Assembly: GCA_946624335.1 (NCBI GenBank)
Contig: CAMOSA010000023.1
Location: 1 to 18,549, forward strand
Origin: an uncultured Prevotellaceae bacterium
Lineage (GTDB): Bacteria > Bacteroidota > Bacteroidia > Bacteroidales > Bacteroidaceae
Length of the DNA: 18,549 nucleotides
Direction of reading: 5' to 3'
The notes beneath the pieces were generated by a model, which saw only the letters and a list, made by a program, of their open reading frames with translations, made no database searches and was not told where the DNA came from. The position numbers and the translations under genes were made by a program. This document shows, one piece after another, positions 6,086 to 13,370 of the stretch; position 1 is the first letter of the stretch, and each line of letters starts with the position of its first letter.

Positions 6086-7495
6086 TCAGAACAAGAACTT
6101 CACCGCATCGTTGAACAACGCCAGCGCCATCAGCGCGAAGAGCAGGATCATGCCAATCATCTGAGCACGTTCCATGAACTTCTCCGACGGCGGACGGCGC
6201 GTGACAGCCTCTACCAGCAGGAAGAAGATATGGCCTCCGTCGAGGCCGGGGATGGGCAGGATGTTCATCACGGCCAAGATGATGGAGATGAAGGCGGTGA
6301 TGTTCCAGAACGACTGCCAGTCCCATACAGCAGGGAACAGGTTGCCGATCGTGCCGAAGGAGCCGACGCTCTGCGCACCCTTCTTTGTGAAGACATATTT
6401 CAGGTCGCTGACATAACCCTTCAGGGTTTCCCATCCGTAGGCGATGCCTGCGGGCAGGCTCTCCCAGAAGCTGTAGTCGTGATGGACGTAAGCGTCCTTG
6501 TAGTAATACTGATAAGGTGTCTTGACAATGCCCAGCATGTATTGCTCGTTGAGCTGCAGGACGACGGTGTCGGGAGCTGCGCCGCCCTCGTTGCAGAAGA
6601 CGATGGGCAGCTCACGCAGTTTCACGCTGTCGGCATGGCTGCAGCCCGAAGCCAGTACGTCGGCCTTGCGCCCCATGACGGCATCAAAGTCGCCCCACCA
6701 CTCGACAGGTGTACCGTCGACCTCGAGGATGCGGGCGCCCTTGTTCATCCCAACCGTAGCGGCTGGCGACCCGGGCAGTACGCTGTCCACGAGGGCAGGA
6801 ACATTGACGCTGAGGAAGCGCGGATCCTGCTCGATCATCTCCAGCAGGTTGACGCCGTCCTCGGGCATCGTGATGTCCACCTCTGCGCCGTCGCGCAGCA
6901 CCGTGACGGTGGCAGCCTCCGAGAGGGCACGATAGACCGAACCGTCCCATGCTTCAATCATCTCGCCGTCGATCTTCACCGGCACATCACCGTCGCGGAA
7001 ACCGAGATCTTCGGCCATCTCATTGTAGGCGAAGCCATCGCTGATATGGTTCATCGGCAGCGTGTCACGGCCCCAGGCGAAGAGGATCATCGCATAAATA
7101 AACAGGGCGAGCAGGAAGTTGACCAGCACACCACCCACCATGATGAGGAAGCGCTGATAGACAGGCTTGGCGCGGAACTCGTCGGGCTGAACGGGCTGTT
7201 TCATCTGCTCCGTGTCCATACTCTCGTCAATCATGCCGGCAATCTTGACGTAGCCGCCGAGCGGAATCCAACCGACACCATACTCGGTCTCGTTGTCCTT
7301 CATCTTGGGGAACAGACGCGTGAACCACTTGTCCTTGGTCGAAAAGAGATGGAATTTCCAGTCGAAGAACATGAAGAACTTCTCGACACGCACGCCAAAG
7401 AGCTTGGCGAAGAAGAAATGTCCGCCCTCATGCAACACAATCAGCAGGGCGAAGCACAGAATCAGCTGTAAAGCTTTAATCCAAAAAACTGACAT
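6086..7495 (-). CDS. rseP: RseP-type site-2 zinc metalloprotease
   Basis: A 469-residue intramembrane protease. The zinc-binding HEGGH (22-26) lies in the first membrane helix, and the second metal motif NILPIPGLDGGH (411-422, ligand Asp419) in a late one. Between them are a helix at about 116-141 and PDZ-like regions; the second is clear around SVLPGSPAATVGMNKGARILEVDG (238-261). Enzymes of this family cut transmembrane anti-sigma factors or remnant signal peptides; the substrate is not visible here. The length fits Bacteroidetes members. It is downstream of dxr, separated by a 149-bp inverted-repeat element whose end is 6 nt before the ATG, so the ribosome-binding region abuts a strong hairpin. 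No Shine-Dalgarno is seen. Confidence 0.95.
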   Translation of the reverse strand: MSVFWIKALQLILCFALLIVLHEGGHFFFAKLFGVRVEKFFMFFDWKFHLFSTKDKWFTRLFPKMKDNETEYGVGWIPLGGYVKIAGMIDESMDTEQMKQPVQPDEFRAKPVYQRFLIMVGGVLVNFLLALFIYAMILFAWGRDTLPMNHISDGFAYNEMAEDLGFRDGDVPVKIDGEMIEAWDGSVYRALSEAATVTVLRDGAEVDITMPEDGVNLLEMIEQDPRFLSVNVPALVDSVLPGSPAATVGMNKGARILEVDGTPVEWWGDFDAVMGRKADVLASGCSHADSVKLRELPIVFCNEGGAAPDTVVLQLNEQYMLGIVKTPYQYYYKDAYVHHDYSFWESLPAGIAYGWETLKGYVSDLKYVFTKKGAQSVGSFGTIGNLFPAVWDWQSFWNITAFISIILAVMNILPIPGLDGGHIFFLLVEAVTRRPPSEKFMERAQMIGMILLFALMALALFNDAVKFLF

Positions 7496-7501
7496 AGTTT
7501 A

Positions 7502-7650
7502 AGACCCACCCCTCACCCTCCCTGTGAGGGAGGGAGTGGAATGATTTGAGAGGGTGACGGGTTATAGGGTCATTTTTTAGGATGAATAAATATTTACTAT
7601 TCTTGAAAGGTGACTACCCCTCCCTCACAGGGAGGGTGAGGGGTGGGTCT
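7502..7650. mobile_element. MITE-like inverted-repeat element, copy 1 (dxr-rseP gap)
   Basis: The arms 7502-7534 and 7618-7650 are perfect 33-bp inverted repeats (AGACCCACCCCTCACCCTCC onward). Each arm is itself palindromic (CCTCCC TGTGA GGGAGG). The 83-nt centre encodes nothing. The element lies in the rseP-dxr gap, and its right arm supplies the last seven codons and stop of dxr. A related copy lies at 13234-13370; the centre next to the right arm here, read in reverse, matches the centre next to the left arm there around TCA..TTTTCAAGAA. No target-site duplication is visible. No transposase is present in the window. Confidence 0.7.
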
Positions 7651-8800
7651 GCTCCGCGGCAATCCTTCTTGCCTCCTTATCCGTCTCGAGATAGTCCTCG
7701 TAGGACGGGCGCTCAACGAAGGAGGCTCGCTGCATGGTCTGCTCGATGATGTCAGGCATCGCGAGGAATGAGCAGCGCTCCTCGAGGAAGGCACGGTTGA
7801 CAATCTCGTTGGCGGCGTTGACGATGCACGGCATATTACCGCCCCGGCGCAAGGCTTCGTAGGCCAGAGCCAGGCAGCGGAAACGCTCGGTGTCGGGGCG
7901 CTCGAACGTCAGGTCGTGCATCGCGTACCAGTCGAGACGGTCGAAGGAGCTCTGCAGACGGCGCGGGAAGGAGAAAGCCAGCTGAATAGGCACACGCATA
8001 TCCGGCACGCCGAGCTGGGCCTTGACAGCACCGTCGGCAAACTGGACGGCCGAGTGAATGATGCTCTGAGGATGCACGACGACCTGAATACGGTCAGGCT
8101 CGACGCCGAAGAGCCATTTGGCCTCGATGACCTCAAAGCCCTTGTTCATCATCGAAGCCGAGTCGATGGTGATCTTGGCGCCCATGTCCCAGTTGGGGTG
8201 CTTCAGCGCCATGGCCGGTGTGACCGTCTCGAGCAGTTTGCGTGTGAAGGTGCGGAAGGGTCCTCCCGAGGCGGTGAGTATGATCTTCTCGATAGGGCTC
8301 TGCTCGCCGATGATGCTCTGGAAGATGGCGCTGTGTTCGCTGTCGACGGGCAGTATAGGCACCTGATACTGCCGGCAGAGGCCGTTGATGAGTTCGCCGG
8401 CCACGACCATCGTCTCCTTGTTGGCCAAGGCAATAGGCTTACCGGCCTTGATGGCAGCGATGGTGGGTGGCAGTCCGGCAAAACCGACCATGGCTGTCAG
8501 CACGATGTCCACCTCGTCGCCCTCGACGACCTGACAGAGAGCATCGGCACCGGCATATACGGCTATCGGCAGGTCGGCCAGTGCGTCGCGCAGCGCCTCG
8601 TAGTGGGCCTCGTTGGCGATGACTACGGCAGCGGGCCTGAAGCGCCGTGCCTGCTCCGCCAACAGCTCCCAATGGTTGTTGGCCGTGAGGATGCGCGCCT
8701 CAAACAGGTCGTCGTGCTCGTCGATGACCTGCAAGGCCTGTGTGCCGATGCTCCCCGTGGAGCCGAGGATAGCTATTTGTTTTTTCTTGGTTTCTTGCAT
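7625..8800 (-). CDS. dxr: 1-deoxy-D-xylulose 5-phosphate reductoisomerase
   Basis: Converts DXP to MEP with NADPH, the committed step of the non-mevalonate isoprenoid pathway, in the cytoplasm. The 391-residue protein has the NADPH loop GSTGSIGTQ (13-21), NKETMVVAGE (127-136), the metal/substrate triplet DSE (153-155), SGGPFR (178-183), HPNWDMG (201-207), MMNKGFEVIEA (217-227) and HPQSIIHS (243-250), so the active site looks complete. The C-terminus is odd: after RRIAAEQ, where relatives normally end or trail off, the last residues THPSPSL and the TGA come from the inverted-repeat element 7502-7650. The tail is probably neutral. The start at 8800 is 46 nt after rimM, in the same operon. Confidence 0.97.
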   Translation of the reverse strand: MQETKKKQIAILGSTGSIGTQALQVIDEHDDLFEARILTANNHWELLAEQARRFRPAAVVIANEAHYEALRDALADLPIAVYAGADALCQVVEGDEVDIVLTAMVGFAGLPPTIAAIKAGKPIALANKETMVVAGELINGLCRQYQVPILPVDSEHSAIFQSIIGEQSPIEKIILTASGGPFRTFTRKLLETVTPAMALKHPNWDMGAKITIDSASMMNKGFEVIEAKWLFGVEPDRIQVVVHPQSIIHSAVQFADGAVKAQLGVPDMRVPIQLAFSFPRRLQSSFDRLDWYAMHDLTFERPDTERFRCLALAYEALRRGGNMPCIVNAANEIVNRAFLEERCSFLAMPDIIEQTMQRASFVERPSYEDYLETDKEARRIAAEQTHPSPSL

Positions 8801-8846
8801 ATCATTAATCTGTCATTTGCTGATCACATGTAACAGATGTATTGCG

Positions 8847-9374
8847 TTAGCTGTTTAGCGTCAACAGTTCATCAGGGATGTCGACCTCCAGGCGCCGCTC
8901 ACGATGGTCGGCGCTGAGGACAAAGTCCTCGTGGGCCGGGATGAGGACGTCGCGGCCGTCAGGCGTAGTGACCTCAAGCAGGATATTGCTCGTCTGATCC
9001 ATCACTGACGTCACGTTGCCGAGGTGCTCGCCAGAGCGATAGACCTCGAAACCGAGGAAATGCTGCCATGTCAGGTCGACGTCATCGACCTCGTCGGGCG
9101 TCAGCGCCTTGGGGAAATAGACGTCGGCGCCGACCATCCGCAGGGCTGCGTCGGCGTCGTCGATGTCCTCGAACTTCAGCAGCGCCACATTATCCGAGCG
9201 GAAGCGCCACGCTTCGAGGAAAAAAGGTACGAGCAGGCCATCCATGCTGCAGAACACGTAGTCGGCCTCGACACGATCCCACACATCGTCGGTGAACTGA
9301 AAAGCGACCTCTCCCCTGACGCCGTGCGTCCGGGTGAGCGTCCCGATTTTATATACGTCCGTCTCCGTGATCAT
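8847..9374 (-). CDS. rimM: Ribosome maturation factor RimM
   Basis: A 175-residue assembly factor for the 30S subunit that binds ribosomal protein S19 and helps mature the 16S 3' domain (family knowledge). The N-terminal RimM barrel begins VYKIGTLTRTHGVRGEVAFQFTDD (residues 8-31), and the C-terminal PRC-barrel part includes LGNVTSVMDQTSNILLEV and DVLIPAHEDFVLSADHRERRLEVDIPDELL. The length and motif order are normal. It lies 35 nt downstream of murA and 46 nt upstream of dxr, an order conserved in many Bacteroidetes. In many other bacteria rimM sits with rpsP and trmD; that is not the case here. Confidence 0.95.
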   Translation of the reverse strand: MITETDVYKIGTLTRTHGVRGEVAFQFTDDVWDRVEADYVFCSMDGLLVPFFLEAWRFRSDNVALLKFEDIDDADAALRMVGADVYFPKALTPDEVDDVDLTWQHFLGFEVYRSGEHLGNVTSVMDQTSNILLEVTTPDGRDVLIPAHEDFVLSADHRERRLEVDIPDELLTLNS

Positions 9375-9409
9375 TGTCCGGTGATTATCTTTTCCGCTGT
9401 TGTTCTGGT

Positions 9410-10717
9410 CTAAGCCATTCGCGTAATGCAGGCTCCGAGGGCGTTGAAACGGCGCTCGATGTCCTCGTAGCCACGGTCGATCTGCTCGATATTACTGATG
9501 GTGCTGATGCCATCGGCGCTCATGGCGGCGATGAGCAAGGCGATGCCGGCACGTATGTCGGGCGAGGTCATCCTGTTGGCACGTAGGCGGATCTGATTGT
9601 CGTGACCTACGACGACGGCACGATGGGGGTCGCACAGTATAATCTGAGCACCCATATCGATGAGCTTATCGACGAAGAACAGGCGGCTCTCGAACATCTT
9701 CTGATGGATGAGTACCGACCCCTTGGCCTGCGTCGACACCACCAGCAGCACGCTCAGCAGGTCGGGCGTCAGTCCAGGCCAAGGCGCATCGCTGAAGGTC
9801 ATGAAGGAGCCGTCGATGAACGACTCGATCTCGTAGTGGTCGTGACAGGGCACATAGATGTCGTCACCTTGATGCTGAACCGAGATGCCCAGGCGACGGA
9901 AGGTGTAAGGTATGATGCCGAGGTCGTCATAGCTGACGTCCTTGATGAGGATGCCGTCGCCGCACATCGCCGCCATCCCGATGAAAGAGCCGACCTCAAT
10001 CATGTCGGGCAGGATACGGTGAGAGGTGCCGTGCAGCCGGGTGACGCCCTCGATGGTGAGCAGGTTGGAGGCGATGCCCCCGATGCGCGCCCCCATGGCG
10101 TTGAGCATCCGGCACAGCTGTTGGATATAGGGCTCACAGGCCGCATTGTAGATAGTTGTGGTGCCCTCAGCGAGCACGGCGGCCATGATGATATTGGCCG
10201 TGCCGGTGACGGAGGCCTCGTCGAGGAGCATATAAGCCCCTCGCAGCTTGTCGGCCGTGATGTCGAAGAGGCCGCGGCCGGCGTCGTAGCGGAACTGTGC
10301 GCCCAGCTTCTGCATCCCGAGGAAGTGAGTGTCGACACGCCGGCGGCCTATCTTGTCGCCACCCGGTTTCGACACCACGGCGCGGCCGAAGCGCGCCAGC
10401 AGCGGGCCCAGCATCATGATGCTGCCACGCAGACGCGCCGAGCACAGCAGGTACTCGTCGCTGCCGAGGAAGTCGAGGTTGACATGGTCAGCCTGAAACG
10501 TGTAGTCGCCGGGGCCGTTCTTCTCCACAGCCACACCCATATCGCTGAGGAGCCGGATCTGATGGTTGACGTCGGCGATGTCCGGGATATTGACGATGCG
10601 CACCGGTTCGTCGGTCAGCAGCACGGCGCACAGCACCTGCAGGGCCTCGTTCTTTGCGCCCTGCGGTGTGATCTGTCCAGCGAGCCGATGTCCGCCTTCT
10701 ATCTTGAATGAGCTCAT
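9410..10717 (-). CDS. murA: UDP-N-acetylglucosamine 1-carboxyvinyltransferase (MurA), Asp in place of catalytic Cys
   Basis: Transfers enolpyruvate from PEP to UDP-GlcNAc, the first committed step of peptidoglycan synthesis. The 435-residue protein has the Lys22-Asn23 substrate pair (GAKNEAL), the SARLRGSIMMLGPLLARFG region (93-111), the active-site loop PGGDKIGRRRVD (118-129), and the late LTPDLLSVLLV and DIRAGIALLIAA motifs. The residue matching the E. coli catalytic Cys115 is Asp121 (codon at 10355-10357). The same Cys-to-Asp state is known from naturally fosfomycin-insensitive MurA proteins, for example in mycobacteria and chlamydiae, so intrinsic fosfomycin resistance of this enzyme is predicted. 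It sits between DUF4290 (30 nt upstream) and rimM (35 nt downstream). Confidence 0.97.
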   Translation of the reverse strand: MSSFKIEGGHRLAGQITPQGAKNEALQVLCAVLLTDEPVRIVNIPDIADVNHQIRLLSDMGVAVEKNGPGDYTFQADHVNLDFLGSDEYLLCSARLRGSIMMLGPLLARFGRAVVSKPGGDKIGRRRVDTHFLGMQKLGAQFRYDAGRGLFDITADKLRGAYMLLDEASVTGTANIIMAAVLAEGTTTIYNAACEPYIQQLCRMLNAMGARIGGIASNLLTIEGVTRLHGTSHRILPDMIEVGSFIGMAAMCGDGILIKDVSYDDLGIIPYTFRRLGISVQHQGDDIYVPCHDHYEIESFIDGSFMTFSDAPWPGLTPDLLSVLLVVSTQAKGSVLIHQKMFESRLFFVDKLIDMGAQIILCDPHRAVVVGHDNQIRLRANRMTSPDIRAGIALLIAAMSADGISTISNIEQIDRGYEDIERRFNALGACITRMA

Positions 10718-10747
10718 CCTGAAGCGTTTTGCGTTCGACGTGTACGA

Positions 10748-11338
10748 TTATCTCTTTCTCTTCTTCTTTCCGCCGCCGTGTCCTGGCAGGTGTCCGTTGC
10801 TGACCGATGCGAAGCGGAAGCCGTCGGGCACGTCGGCCGTGCCGTCGGTGTAGCTGCGCACGTCGGCTCTCACCTTGCCCTCGTCCATCGCGTCACGGTC
10901 CCAGTTGTAGAGGCTGCGCTTCATGAAATTGGCCATCATGGCCGTCAGCTCCTCACGCTCGGGACCATCGGGCAGTTCCTTCAGCTTGCGCATGAATTCC
11001 TCGGTCAGATGACCATAGTGACGATAGCGTATGCGCTGCATCGGATACTTCATCGGCTTGGGTTTGGCGGCAATATCCTCGGGCCTGACGACCTCGAAGG
11101 GATAGTCGATGTCGAGCTGATAGCCCGAGAGGATAGCCAGCTGATCCCACAACTTATGCTCGTAGTCGGGCTGCTGACGAAGATCGGGGTTCATCGTCGT
11201 CATCACGGCGATGATCGATTCGGCACAACGCTGCCGCTCCGCACGGTTGGGGATGTCCACACAGATATCCACCATCTCCTGGATCGTACGGCCATACTCG
11301 GGCAGGACCAGTTTCTCGCGTTGAGTGTTATAAGTCAT
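10748..11338 (-). CDS. DUF4290-family protein
   Basis: A 196-residue soluble protein without signal peptide or membrane segment. It matches the Bacteroidetes-specific DUF4290 family: it starts MTYNTQREKLVLPEYGRTIQEMVD, has NPDLRQQPDYEHKLWDQLAILSGY (55-78) and MQRIRYRHYGHLTEEFMRKL (100-119). The C-terminus is a Lys/Arg run (GGGKKKRKR), which suggests contact with nucleic acid or the ribosome. Its function is not known. It stands immediately before murA in many Bacteroidetes genomes, as here (30 nt), so it was probably kept for co-expression. The start is the only ATG at the family position. Confidence 0.88.
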   Translation of the reverse strand: MTYNTQREKLVLPEYGRTIQEMVDICVDIPNRAERQRCAESIIAVMTTMNPDLRQQPDYEHKLWDQLAILSGYQLDIDYPFEVVRPEDIAAKPKPMKYPMQRIRYRHYGHLTEEFMRKLKELPDGPEREELTAMMANFMKRSLYNWDRDAMDEGKVRADVRSYTDGTADVPDGFRFASVSNGHLPGHGGGKKKRKR

Positions 11339-11342
11339 TGAT

Positions 11343-11370
11343 ATTTACTATTTACCATTTACTATTTACC
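11343..11370 (+). repeat. Tandem repeat, two 14-nt units plus partial
   Basis: ATTTACTATTTACC occurs twice in a row, followed by ATTTAC. It fills most of the 47-nt gap between tsaB and DUF4290, so in the minus-strand transcript it forms an AU-rich leader before the DUF4290 start. Confidence 0.8.
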
Positions 11371-11385
11371 ATTTACAACTTATCC

Positions 11386-12087
11386 TCAAAGATTCTTCAG
11401 CAAATCCTTCGGCTTCGTGGCCACGAAGTCCTTGAGGTAGAAGGGCTCGAAGTAAGCCACGTCGACGGTCTCACCGCGCGACAGGGCTTTCGCTGCCAGC
11501 GGATACATATGCTTGGCCAATGGGTGTATGCCATCGATAAAGTGGGCGTTGGGGTGGCTGATCACCTCGCGGCACTTGGCAGCGCCGTCGCCGAAGAAGT
11601 AGACAGGCTGGCGGTCGAGCCACTGGGCATAAGTGTCGGCACCGACAATGTCGGGCTGCACGGGGCGCAAGGGGCGCAGTGCACGGTCGTAGACGGCGGC
11701 ATAGACCTCCATGCGGCGGGCATCGATCATCGGCACGAACAGGGCATCGTCGGGCAGATCGTCGCGATAGAGCAGGAGCGGCACACACAGCAGTTCCAGT
11801 GTCGACACGGCCACGAGGGGCACGCCACGACCGTAGGCCACGCCTTTAGCCATCGACACGCCGATGCGCAGACCGGTATAGCTGCCCGGACCTTCGCTGA
11901 CGGCCACGGCATCCAGGGGGATGGCATGGCTCTCGGCAAAGCTCAGTGCCTCGTCGACGAAGACGCCACAACGGGTGGCATGGTTGGGGCCATCGAGATC
12001 CGCCTGTTCGAAGATGACATGGGCGTCCTCCGTCACGGCCACAGAGCACACTTTCGTGCTCGTCTCAATATGTAGGATACAAGCCAA
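11386..12087 (-). CDS. tsaB: tRNA threonylcarbamoyladenosine synthesis protein TsaB
   Basis: A 233-residue ASKHA-fold partner of TsaD in forming t6A at position 37 of ANN-decoding tRNAs (family knowledge). The N-terminus CILHIETSTKVCSVAV is the phosphate-1 loop-like start of the fold, and the signature SEGPGSYTGLRIGVSMAKGVAYG (64-86) is typical of TsaB. Like other TsaB proteins it lacks the metal-binding HxxxH of TsaD, and the C-terminal part is short. It is the first gene of the minus-strand run; a promoter near 12225-12232 would give it a leader of about 130 nt. Cytoplasmic. Confidence 0.95.
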   Translation of the reverse strand: MACILHIETSTKVCSVAVTEDAHVIFEQADLDGPNHATRCGVFVDEALSFAESHAIPLDAVAVSEGPGSYTGLRIGVSMAKGVAYGRGVPLVAVSTLELLCVPLLLYRDDLPDDALFVPMIDARRMEVYAAVYDRALRPLRPVQPDIVGADTYAQWLDRQPVYFFGDGAAKCREVISHPNAHFIDGIHPLAKHMYPLAAKALSRGETVDVAYFEPFYLKDFVATKPKDLLKNL

Positions 12088-12151
12088 GGTTGTTTCTGTT
12101 TACTGTTGAAGGGTTAATGTGGTAGTTCACTTCGACGTGCAGCCGACGCCT

Positions 12152-12188
12152 GACACACATGGCAGCGCGGCTTTGGGCTGCCCGTGTC
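12152..12188 (-). other. Predicted long hairpin in the tsaB leader
   Basis: In the minus-strand leader GACAC (12188-12184) can pair with GTGTC (12156-12152) and GGCAGC (12182-12177) with GCTGCC (12166-12161), around a 10-nt loop, with one bulge side of 1 against 4 nt. There is no T-run next to it, so it is not a simple terminator. A function is not known. Confidence 0.4.
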
Positions 12189-12224
12189 GACATTTTTGAG
12201 CACCGGCGCAATCATTTTAGGCCG

Positions 12225-12255
12225 CAAAGATACATATTATTTATGATTTAAATGG
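12225..12255 (-). promoter_or_regulatory. Probable promoter of tsaB and the long minus-strand unit
   Basis: TATCTTTG on the minus strand (12232-12225) fits the -7 form TAnnTTTG. The -33 region, near 12253-12255, is poor. It lies back to back with the yicC promoter; the two -7 boxes are 42 nt apart, so the -33 regions overlap. Confidence 0.55.
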
Positions 12256-12282
12256 ATGTTTTACGTTTTTTTACTACCTTTG
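12252..12282 (+). promoter_or_regulatory. Probable promoter of yicC-gmk-nadD
   Basis: TACCTTTG (12275-12282) is a good -7 box; the -33 box 20 nt upstream is weak (ATG at 12252-12254). The leader to the yicC ATG at 12353 is about 65 nt. Confidence 0.6.
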
Positions 12283-12352
12283 CGCCGCAAAACGGCGAAA
12301 AGAAGGACCCAGGAGCGCCCTTTCGCCCATCCATAAACCCTAAACACTCATC

Positions 12353-13231
12353 ATGATCCTATCCATGACAGGCTACGGCAAAGCATCTGCCGACTTCCGT
12401 GGCAAGCGCATAACGGCAGAGATCAAGTCGGTGAACAGCAAGGCACTGGACTTGCAGACGCGCATCGCACCCATCTATCGCGAGAAAGAGATGGAACTGC
12501 GCAGTATGATAGCCGTAGCGCTGGAGCGCGGCAAGGTGGATTTCAGCCTCTACATCGAGCGTGACGACAGCAATGCCGCAGCGCCCATCAATCGTGCCAT
12601 CCTCAAGTCGTACGTCGAACAGATACGTGCCATCGGCGACGAGCTGGGCCTTGGACAGCCCGGCGAACAATGGTTCCCGACGCTGCTTAGGCTGCCCGAC
12701 GTGCTCACGCGCACCGAGATCGACGAGCTGACCGACGAGGAATGGCAGGTGGCACACGACGTCGCACAAAAAGCCATCGACGCCCTCATGGACTTCCGCC
12801 GACAGGAGGGAGCCGCCCTACAGCTGAAGTTCGCCGAGAAAATAGCCAACATCACCGCGCTGCTCGCACAGATCGAACCCTACGAGCAGGCACGGGTAGA
12901 GAAGATACGGAGCCGCATCATCGAGGGCCTCAACTCCTTACCCGAGGTGCAGGTCGACCGCAACCGCCTCGAGCAAGAGATGATCTACTACATCGAAAAG
13001 CTCGACATCAACGAGGAGAAGCAGCGGCTGGCCAACCACCTACGCTACTTCACCGAGACGATGGAGAACGGCCACGGTCAAGGCAAGAAGCTCGGATTCA
13101 TCGCCCAGGAAATGGGACGCGAGATTAACACCACCGGCAGCAAGTCGAACATCGCCGAGATGCAAAACATCGTCGTCAAGATGAAAGACGAGCTGGAGCA
13201 AATCAAGGAACAAGTGCTCAACGTGATGTAG
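12353..13231 (+). CDS. yicC: YicC-family endoribonuclease
   Basis: A 292-residue protein of the YicC/YloC family. The N-terminus MILSMTGYGKA matches the conserved MxxSMTGYG start, followed by EIKSVNSKALDLQTRI (25-40) and RGKVDFSLYIE (59-69). The C-terminal DUF1732-type part includes EKLDINEEKQRLANHLRYF (225-243) and KLGFIAQEMGREINTTGSKSN (256-276), the most conserved block. Family members are reported as endoribonucleases in E. coli and B. subtilis. In many genomes yicC lies directly before gmk, as here; the gap of 71 nt is occupied by an inverted-repeat element that starts right after the TAG. Confidence 0.95.
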   Translation: MILSMTGYGKASADFRGKRITAEIKSVNSKALDLQTRIAPIYREKEMELRSMIAVALERGKVDFSLYIERDDSNAAAPINRAILKSYVEQIRAIGDELGLGQPGEQWFPTLLRLPDVLTRTEIDELTDEEWQVAHDVAQKAIDALMDFRRQEGAALQLKFAEKIANITALLAQIEPYEQARVEKIRSRIIEGLNSLPEVQVDRNRLEQEMIYYIEKLDINEEKQRLANHLRYFTETMENGHGQGKKLGFIAQEMGREINTTGSKSNIAEMQNIVVKMKDELEQIKEQVLNVM

Positions 13232-13233
13232 AA

Positions 13234-13370
13234 GACCCACCCCTCACCCTCCCTTAAAGGAGGGAGTGGTCAGTTTTCAAGAAAAGAAATACCGCGATAA
13301 CAATGAGAAAGAACGCAAATAGTCAAGAACGTCCTACTCCCTCCCTCACAGGGAAGGCAGGGGGTGGGTC
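13234..13370. mobile_element. MITE-like inverted-repeat element, copy 2 (yicC-gmk gap and gmk 5' end)
   Basis: The left arm 13234-13264 starts with GACCCACCCCTCACCCTCCC, as in copy 1. The right arm 13339-13370 is the reverse of the same sequence with four base changes against copy 1 and no length change. The centre after the left arm (GTGGTCAGTTTTCAAGAAAAG) matches the reverse complement of copy 1 next to its right arm, so the two are the same element in opposite orientation. This copy starts 2 nt after the yicC stop, contains the gmk ATG in its centre and encodes gmk codons 13-23 in its right arm. Confidence 0.65.

Noticed and set aside
6230..10711. Other long plus-strand frames opposite rseP (6230-7471), dxr (7916-8833) and murA (9602-10711)
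   Set aside because: Each mirrors a well-supported gene in the complementary frame and has no motif, start context or promoter of its own.
12283..12297. Hairpin CGCCG-CAAAA-CGGCG near the yicC transcription start
   Set aside because: It begins right after the -7 box, so the first arm is probably not, or only partly, transcribed; no role can be supported.
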